DNA from: Bin87 sp965220505
GTDB taxonomy: Bacteria > Chloroflexota > Dehalococcoidia > Lucifugimonadales > UBA3495
Direction of reading: 5' to 3'
Assembly (NCBI GenBank): GCA_965220505.1
Contig: CBDCQE010000002.1
Location: 62,001 to 126,000, forward strand
DNA: 64,000 nt
Each line of letters opens with the position of its first letter. Positions within the stretch are counted from its first letter, which is position 1. This document shows positions 59,864 through 64,000 of the stretch, in pieces. Under the pieces are notes generated by a model that was not told where the DNA came from, did not search any database, and worked only from the letters and a program-made list of their open reading frames with translations. Position numbers and translations under genes: made by a program.

Positions 59864-60319
59864 TCAGTCAGCTTGTTGTTTCTCAAATATGACCCGATTT
59901 CGAGGCAGGTCGCCGATGATCTCGTCAATTGTAGATTCCGACAAAACAAAGGTGGCTTCCGGCTTTGGCAGGGATTCCGGCGGTAAAGCGGAGGAATCCG
60001 TACTGACCAACTGGATTACTGCCTCCGTGTCCAGGTCAATATCAACCACCAACAGATGGCCATCCTCTGGATAGTCGATCGCGTGACGCGGCTTCACCTG
60101 GCCCGAAAGCAATCCACGGAGTCGGGCCGGGCCGACGGGTATGCATACCCACCGCTCTGTGGCGTCATCCTCGTCGTTCCACCAGGCCAAATATGTTTGG
60201 CCCGACCGACCGCGCTGCAGCAACAGGCGCGGGCCGTCGTAATAGGCAAGCACGGTATCGAAGGAAAACTCGTGCCACGGCGCTTTGGCTAGCCGGATTC
60301 CTTTTATTGCAGGCAACAC
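59864..60319 (-). CDS. Hypothetical protein (DUF6575-like)
   Basis: 151 residues. FSFDTVLAYYDGPRLLLQRG, YLAWWNDEDDATERWVCIPV and LLSGQVKPRHAID resemble a family of small proteins often next to genes like the one at 60341. No catalytic motif or signal is visible. The pair is minus-strand, 21 bases apart. Function unknown. Confidence 0.55.
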   Translation of the reverse strand: MLPAIKGIRLAKAPWHEFSFDTVLAYYDGPRLLLQRGRSGQTYLAWWNDEDDATERWVCIPVGPARLRGLLSGQVKPRHAIDYPEDGHLLVVDIDLDTEAVIQLVSTDSSALPPESLPKPEATFVLSESTIDEIIGDLPRNRVIFEKQQAD

Positions 60320-60340
60320 AGCGCGGTCTCCTCTATCCCG

Positions 60341-60745
60341 CTAGATCACAATCTCGATTTCAGAGGCGGTTACCGGATTAAAATTTTCGACGTACCACCA
60401 AGTATGGTGAGAGTTTCCTTCCCTTGGCGTTGCCAGTATTTTTCCTGAATACGGATTTAGCGTCAAGCGAGCTATGTATGAGCCAATCTGGGGCAGGCGC
60501 AGCGCCCATTCGACAGCATCATTTGCGTCAGCAAATACCGACAGCCCCATCGTCTCGCATGGGCTGCCCGTCCCCCGCCTGATAATTGCATTGGCTCGTC
60601 TGTGGTTTAGATGGAATAAGGCAACGAAATCCTCGCGCTGCGGTGGGTCGGTTTTGACGATGCGGTAGTACGTTCCATTGGCAGGAACAGCCGCTTCGGG
60701 TGGACAATCTGCGGGGAAGTCAGTAGGCCAGGTCCAAGTCGTCAT
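60341..60745 (-). CDS. Hypothetical protein, partner of the gene at 59864
   Basis: 134 residues. TYYRIVKTDPPQREDFVALF, GLSVFADANDAVEWALRLPQ and GSYIARLTLNP form a pattern I recall from uncharacterised small proteins in many genomes, usually beside a DUF6575-like gene. The RxxK and Asp/Glu positions could be an active site, but nothing decides it. Function unknown; a two-gene module is likely. Confidence 0.5.
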   Translation of the reverse strand: MTTWTWPTDFPADCPPEAAVPANGTYYRIVKTDPPQREDFVALFHLNHRRANAIIRRGTGSPCETMGLSVFADANDAVEWALRLPQIGSYIARLTLNPYSGKILATPREGNSHHTWWYVENFNPVTASEIEIVI

Positions 60746-60758
60746 CGGTTGGAAGCCG

Positions 60759-62243
60759 CTAGATCCCCGGGCGGTGGCGGTGCCAGTCCGTTGCCTGCTG
60801 GTAGGCGTGGGCGATGTTCAGCAGGCGGCCCTCCGCCATGTGGGGCCCGATCAGCTGGAGACCCACCGGCAACCCCTCGCTGAAGCCGCAGGGGACGGAC
60901 ATGGCGGGGAGGCCAGCCATGTTGACGGGCAGGGTGTAGACGTCGACCAGGTACATGCGGACCGGGTCGTCGGTGCGGTCGCCGATGGGGAAGGCGACCA
61001 CGGGGGATACCGGCGCGGCCAGGGCGTCGACTTCCTCGAAGACGCGGGCGAAGTCCTGGCGGATCAGGGTGCGCACCTGCTGGGCCTTGTGGTAGTAGGC
61101 ATCGTAGTAGCCGGAGGACAGGGCGAAGGCGCCCAGCATGATGCGGCGCTTGACCTCGGGGCCGAAGCCGTGCTGACGGGTGCGCTCCATGGCCTCCCAC
61201 ATGTCGACGTCGCCCTGGCCGTCACCCTGATAAGAATAGCCGTACTTGACGCCATCGTAGCGGGCCAGGTTGGCGGAGCACTCGGAGGGGGCAATGATGT
61301 AGTAGCAGGCCAGGGCGTACTGGGTGGTGGGCAGGGAGACCTCGCGGATCCCGGCGCCCAGGGCGGCCAGCCGGTCGATGGCGGCGGTGACGGCGGCGCG
61401 GACGCCATCGTCCATGCCCTCCGCGAAGTATTCTCGCGGTACGCCGAGGCGGAGGCCGGAGATGTCGCCGGTGAGCGCGGCAGGGTAGTCAGGGACAGGA
61501 TCAGGTAGCGAGGTGGCGTCGCGGGGGTCGTGGCCGGCAATGGCCCGGAGGATGAGGGCACAGTCGGCGGCGTCGCGGGCGATGGGTCCGACCTGGTCCA
61601 GGGAGGAGGCATAGGCCACCAGACCGTAACGGCTGACCCGCCCGTAGGTGGGTTTCAGGCCGGTTACGCCGCAGAAGGACGCGGGTTGGCGGATGCTGCC
61701 GCCGGTGTCGGTTCCCAGGGCGAAGGGGGCGGCGCCGGCTGCCACGGCCGCCGCCGAGCCGCCACTGCTGCCGCCGGGTACGCGCGTGGTGTCCCAGGGA
61801 TTGCGCGTGGGGAAGAAGGCGGAGTTCTCGGTGGACGACCCCATGCCGAACTCGTCCATGTTGCCCTTGCCCAGGAGCACCGCGCCCTGTTCGCGGAGGC
61901 GAGAGACGGCGGTGGCATCGTACACCGGGACGTACTCGGCCAGCATCCGTGACGCGCAGGTGGTGGCGATGCCGTTGGTGCAGAGCAGGTCCTTGATCTG
62001 CATGGGTAGGCCGGTGAGCGGAGTACCTTCGCCGGCGGCGATGCGTCGGTCGGCGTCGGCGGCCTGCTGGCGGGCGAGGTCGGCAGTTACGGTGATGTAG
62101 GCGGAGATCCGGTCGTCAACATCGGCGATGCGGTCCAGACAGGATTCAGTGAGCTCGGCGCTGCTGATTTGGCGGTCGACAAGAAGGCGCGATGCCTCAG
62201 CGACGGATAATTGCCAGAGTTGACCGGTAGGTGGTTCGCTCAC
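60759..62243 (-). CDS. gatA: Asp/Glu-tRNA amidotransferase subunit A
   Basis: 494 residues from the GTG at 62243, which follows GGAGGAG; the reading frame is open further upstream through gatC in another frame, but that part is not protein-like. The Ser-cis-Ser-Lys triad is present: LPMQIKDLL (Lys), GGSSGGSAAAVAAGAAPFAL and GTDTGGSIRQPASFCG (Ser pair). Converts Glu-tRNA(Gln) or Asp-tRNA(Asn) using glutamine-derived ammonia with GatB and GatC. gatB is not in the window. Confidence 0.95.
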   Translation of the reverse strand: MSEPPTGQLWQLSVAEASRLLVDRQISSAELTESCLDRIADVDDRISAYITVTADLARQQAADADRRIAAGEGTPLTGLPMQIKDLLCTNGIATTCASRMLAEYVPVYDATAVSRLREQGAVLLGKGNMDEFGMGSSTENSAFFPTRNPWDTTRVPGGSSGGSAAAVAAGAAPFALGTDTGGSIRQPASFCGVTGLKPTYGRVSRYGLVAYASSLDQVGPIARDAADCALILRAIAGHDPRDATSLPDPVPDYPAALTGDISGLRLGVPREYFAEGMDDGVRAAVTAAIDRLAALGAGIREVSLPTTQYALACYYIIAPSECSANLARYDGVKYGYSYQGDGQGDVDMWEAMERTRQHGFGPEVKRRIMLGAFALSSGYYDAYYHKAQQVRTLIRQDFARVFEEVDALAAPVSPVVAFPIGDRTDDPVRMYLVDVYTLPVNMAGLPAMSVPCGFSEGLPVGLQLIGPHMAEGRLLNIAHAYQQATDWHRHRPGI

Positions 62244-62247
62244 GACG

Positions 62248-62538
62248 CTACTCCTCCAGGACGGCGCGGACCTGGAAGAAGTCGGCGCGACGGCGGGGGG
62301 CGTTGAGCAACGTGTCCTCGGCATCGAGACTGTCGGCGGGCTCGTCGTCACGGAGGACGGTGTCGAGGCCGGCGACGTGGGCAGTGGGTTCGACGCCGGT
62401 GGTGTCCAGGGATTGCAGGACCTCGAACTGGTCGAGGATGTCGGAGAGCTGGCGGGCGAAGGCCTCCTTCTCCGCATCAGAGAGGGCGATGCGGGCAAGG
62501 GCGGCGATGTGTTCCACCTGGGCGGGGTCGATGGGCAT
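62248..62538 (-). CDS. gatC: Asp/Glu-tRNA amidotransferase subunit C
   Basis: 96 residues, standard length. VEHIAALARIALSDAEKEAF, QLSDILDQFEVLQSLDTTGV and LNAPRRRADFFQVRAVLEE are GatC hallmarks (the APR..DFF..P-type ending). It stabilises GatA-GatB. Its stop is four bases before the gatA GTG, so the two are coupled. Confidence 0.95.
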   Translation of the reverse strand: MPIDPAQVEHIAALARIALSDAEKEAFARQLSDILDQFEVLQSLDTTGVEPTAHVAGLDTVLRDDEPADSLDAEDTLLNAPRRRADFFQVRAVLEE

Positions 62539-62560
62539 GGTAGTGTTTCAGCCTGTCTTG

Positions 62561-62857
62561 TCAGGTGAATGGACCGGCATTGCTGCTTATAACTGAAAGG
62601 ACGATGTAGCCGGCGACGGCCAGGCTCAACCATTCAAGGGTGCGAAAGAATATCCGCGCCAAGCTGAGACGCCGTTCCGTTGCCCAAGTGTCCCGCAGTT
62701 CTCCGAAAAAGCCTCCCGACAGTGCAGCAATTGAGAACAGTAAGATGGCGGTTGGGTTCAGCGAAAGCCAGACGATAGCGGTGGGTACAATCACCAGCAG
62801 AGCAACGCTGATGATGGCGACGGCAATCCATTCCCGATTGCCGGCAAAGCGCGACAT
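62561..62857 (-). CDS. Small membrane protein
   Basis: 98 residues from the ATG at 62857 (AGGTGGG upstream); a GTG three codons earlier is also possible. Two or three helices: WIAVAIISVALLVIVPTAIV, TAILLFSIAALSGGFFGEL, and LSLAVAGYIVLSVISS. Ten bases after the stop of the gene at 62867. Unrecognised family. Upstream of gatC on the same strand. Confidence 0.55.
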   Translation of the reverse strand: MSRFAGNREWIAVAIISVALLVIVPTAIVWLSLNPTAILLFSIAALSGGFFGELRDTWATERRLSLARIFFRTLEWLSLAVAGYIVLSVISSNAGPFT

Positions 62858-62866
62858 ATGTCCCAC

Positions 62867-63061
62867 CTATTTCCGCGAACCTGGAACTCCAAACAGTACG
62901 GCGGCGAAGCACCCCAGGCTGCACCCGAAAACCGAGATTTCCAGCATGACCTTTAGATACCATTGCCAGTCGCTGGGAAACGTGAATAGTGCCCAGATGC
63001 CGAGGAAAAAGAATATGGTTCCCATGACAATGCCGGCTACCTTGTCCGCTTTGGTTTCCAT
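62867..63061 (-). CDS. Small two-helix membrane protein
   Basis: 64 residues from the ATG at 63061 after AGGAGG; an earlier frame to 63097 lacks a comparable site. Helices VAGIVMGTIFFFLGIWALFT and LKVMLEISVFGCSLGCFAAVLFG. Forms a pair with the gene at 62561. Function unknown. Confidence 0.55.
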   Translation of the reverse strand: METKADKVAGIVMGTIFFFLGIWALFTFPSDWQWYLKVMLEISVFGCSLGCFAAVLFGVPGSRK

Positions 63062-63118
63062 TTTGGCGCCTCCTGACAGCGAACCCGTTGCTGCCATTAT
63101 ACCGGCCCAGCCTGCCGG

Positions 63119-63967
63119 CTAGCTCATTTCGGAGCCGCCAGAGACGCTGATGCTGAGGCCGGTCATGTAGTCGGACTCGGCGGAGGAGAGGAAGGCGGCC
63201 ATGCGGGCGATGTCGTCGCCCTGGGCGATGCGGCCCAGGGGCACGCGCAGCTCGCGCTCGCGGACCATGAGGGCGCGGTGCTCCTCGCCGGAGGTTCCCT
63301 CGGGGGCCAGGGCGGCGGCGATGAAGTCGACGCGCTCGGTGTCGACCAGGCCGGGACAGATGGCGTTGACGTTGACGTGGTAGGGCGCCATCTCGTGGGC
63401 CAGGGACTGGGTGAAGCCGATGACGGCGAACTTGCTGGCGCAGTAGGCCCCGTAGCGGGCGATGCCGCGCTTGCCGGCGCCGGAGGAGATGTTGATGATC
63501 TTGCCCGGGCCGCCGCGGTCAATCATGTGGCGGCAGACGGCACGGCTGACCAGATAGGTGCCACGTACGTTGACGCGCATGACCTTGTCGAAGGCATCCT
63601 CCTCAAGTTCCACTATGAGCACGCGGTCGCGGCCGGGGCGGGAGCCGGCGTTGTTGACCAGGATGTCGATCTGGCCGAACTCGCCGAGGGTATCGGAGAC
63701 CATGGCGTCGACCTGGGCGCTGTCGGCGACGTCGTAGTACAGGCCGGCGCTGCGGCGGCCCATGGCCTGGATTTCCTGGACTACGCTGGGGAGGCCCTGC
63801 CAGCCATCGAGGCGGTCCTCGGTGCGGATGGCGTCGAGGGAGGCTTCGACGTCGGTGACCACCACGTCGGCGCCTTCGGAGGCGAGGCGGGTGGCGATGG
63901 CGCGGCCGATGCCGTGGCGTCCGCCGGCTCCGGTGACGAGGGCGGTTTTGCCGTTGAGGTCGTACAT
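63119..63967 (-). CDS. Short-chain dehydrogenase/reductase
   Basis: 282 residues, classical SDR. ALVTGAGGRHGIGRAIATRL (cofactor loop), DVADSAQ, IDILVNNAGSRPG, KIINISSGAGKRG (catalytic Ser) and RYGAYCASKFAVIGFTQSLA (Tyr and Lys) are complete. The Asp at the end of strand 2 (VVVTDVEAS) suggests NAD. Substrate unknown. Unlike the SDR at 14892 the catalytic triad is intact. ATG at 63967, close to the window end. Confidence 0.9.
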   Translation of the reverse strand: MYDLNGKTALVTGAGGRHGIGRAIATRLASEGADVVVTDVEASLDAIRTEDRLDGWQGLPSVVQEIQAMGRRSAGLYYDVADSAQVDAMVSDTLGEFGQIDILVNNAGSRPGRDRVLIVELEEDAFDKVMRVNVRGTYLVSRAVCRHMIDRGGPGKIINISSGAGKRGIARYGAYCASKFAVIGFTQSLAHEMAPYHVNVNAICPGLVDTERVDFIAAALAPEGTSGEEHRALMVRERELRVPLGRIAQGDDIARMAAFLSSAESDYMTGLSISVSGGSEMS

Positions 63968-64000
63968 GGAATTGCTCCTTGCAGGCGGGCTGGAATTTGC

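Noticed and set aside
62248..62633. N-terminal extension of gatA or a gatC-gatA fusion
   Set aside because: The upstream part of that frame is a Pro/Ser-rich shadow of gatC; a GTG with a strong Shine-Dalgarno sequence at 62243 gives the normal GatA length.

Overview
The window looks like a chromosomal segment of a GC-rich (roughly 60-65 % by eye) aerobic member of the Chloroflexota, most likely of the SAR202/Dehalococcoidia-like type. This assignment is inferred from gene content, not from a marker tree. Supporting content: a complete alternative complex III locus, two luciferase-like flavin monooxygenases, two SDRs, an MmgE/PrpD protein, a sulfopyruvate-decarboxylase-like TPP enzyme, several Uma2 proteins, and tandem family-5 solute-binding lipoproteins. 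I see no rRNA, tRNA, CRISPR array, transposase or prophage.

Layout. 1-1.9 kb: tandem array of PIN-domain genes alternating with small acidic partner proteins. 2.1-2.9 kb: lone HNH nuclease. 3.1-7.7 kb: rpsO, pnp (with an unusual Gly/Arg-rich tail), a cytidylate-kinase-like gene and a small ABM-fold gene, closed by a strong terminator. 7.7-25 kb: metabolic genes of oxidative and small-molecule catabolism (GlcG-like, LLM, CMD, alpha/beta hydrolase, MmgE/PrpD, SDR, MaoC pair, aminotransferase) mixed with accessory genes (VapBC-like pair, three Uma2 genes, a coiled-coil nuclease-like gene with exact 21-bp repeats). 25.3-26.4 kb: ROK kinase/regulator. 26.4-30.9 kb: cytochrome c maturation operon (ccmH, ccmF, ccmI-like, a new membrane protein, ccmG/tlpA-like). 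30.9-31.6 kb: PIN toxin-antitoxin pair. 31.7-40.6 kb: alternative complex III (quinol:electron acceptor oxidoreductase), read on the minus strand from a good promoter near 40.75 kb. The ccm genes would supply the heme attachment that ActA and ActE need.

41.1-44 kb: a two-gene TPP decarboxylase followed by a DUF4258/DUF2283-like pair and a third, motif-less beta-subunit paralogue. 44-47.5 kb: HEPN/PaREP1-like gene, a DtxR-family metalloregulator, a HAD phosphatase and an FbpC/PotA-type ABC ATPase. 47.8-48.03 kb: a promoter-terminator pair that frames about 190 nt and may be an unannotated small RNA. 48.2-58.1 kb: the most striking region, five consecutive paralogous family-5 solute-binding lipoproteins. 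All lie on the minus strand with their own intrinsic terminators, and four have near-identically built promoters carrying TGATAA elements that resemble Fur-family sites. No permease is present. 58.4-64 kb: asnS, two hypothetical genes, gatC-gatA, two small membrane proteins and an SDR.

Two families of dispersed REP-like inverted repeats sit in the intergenic gaps. Many long antisense ORFs in this GC-rich DNA are shadows and were left out.
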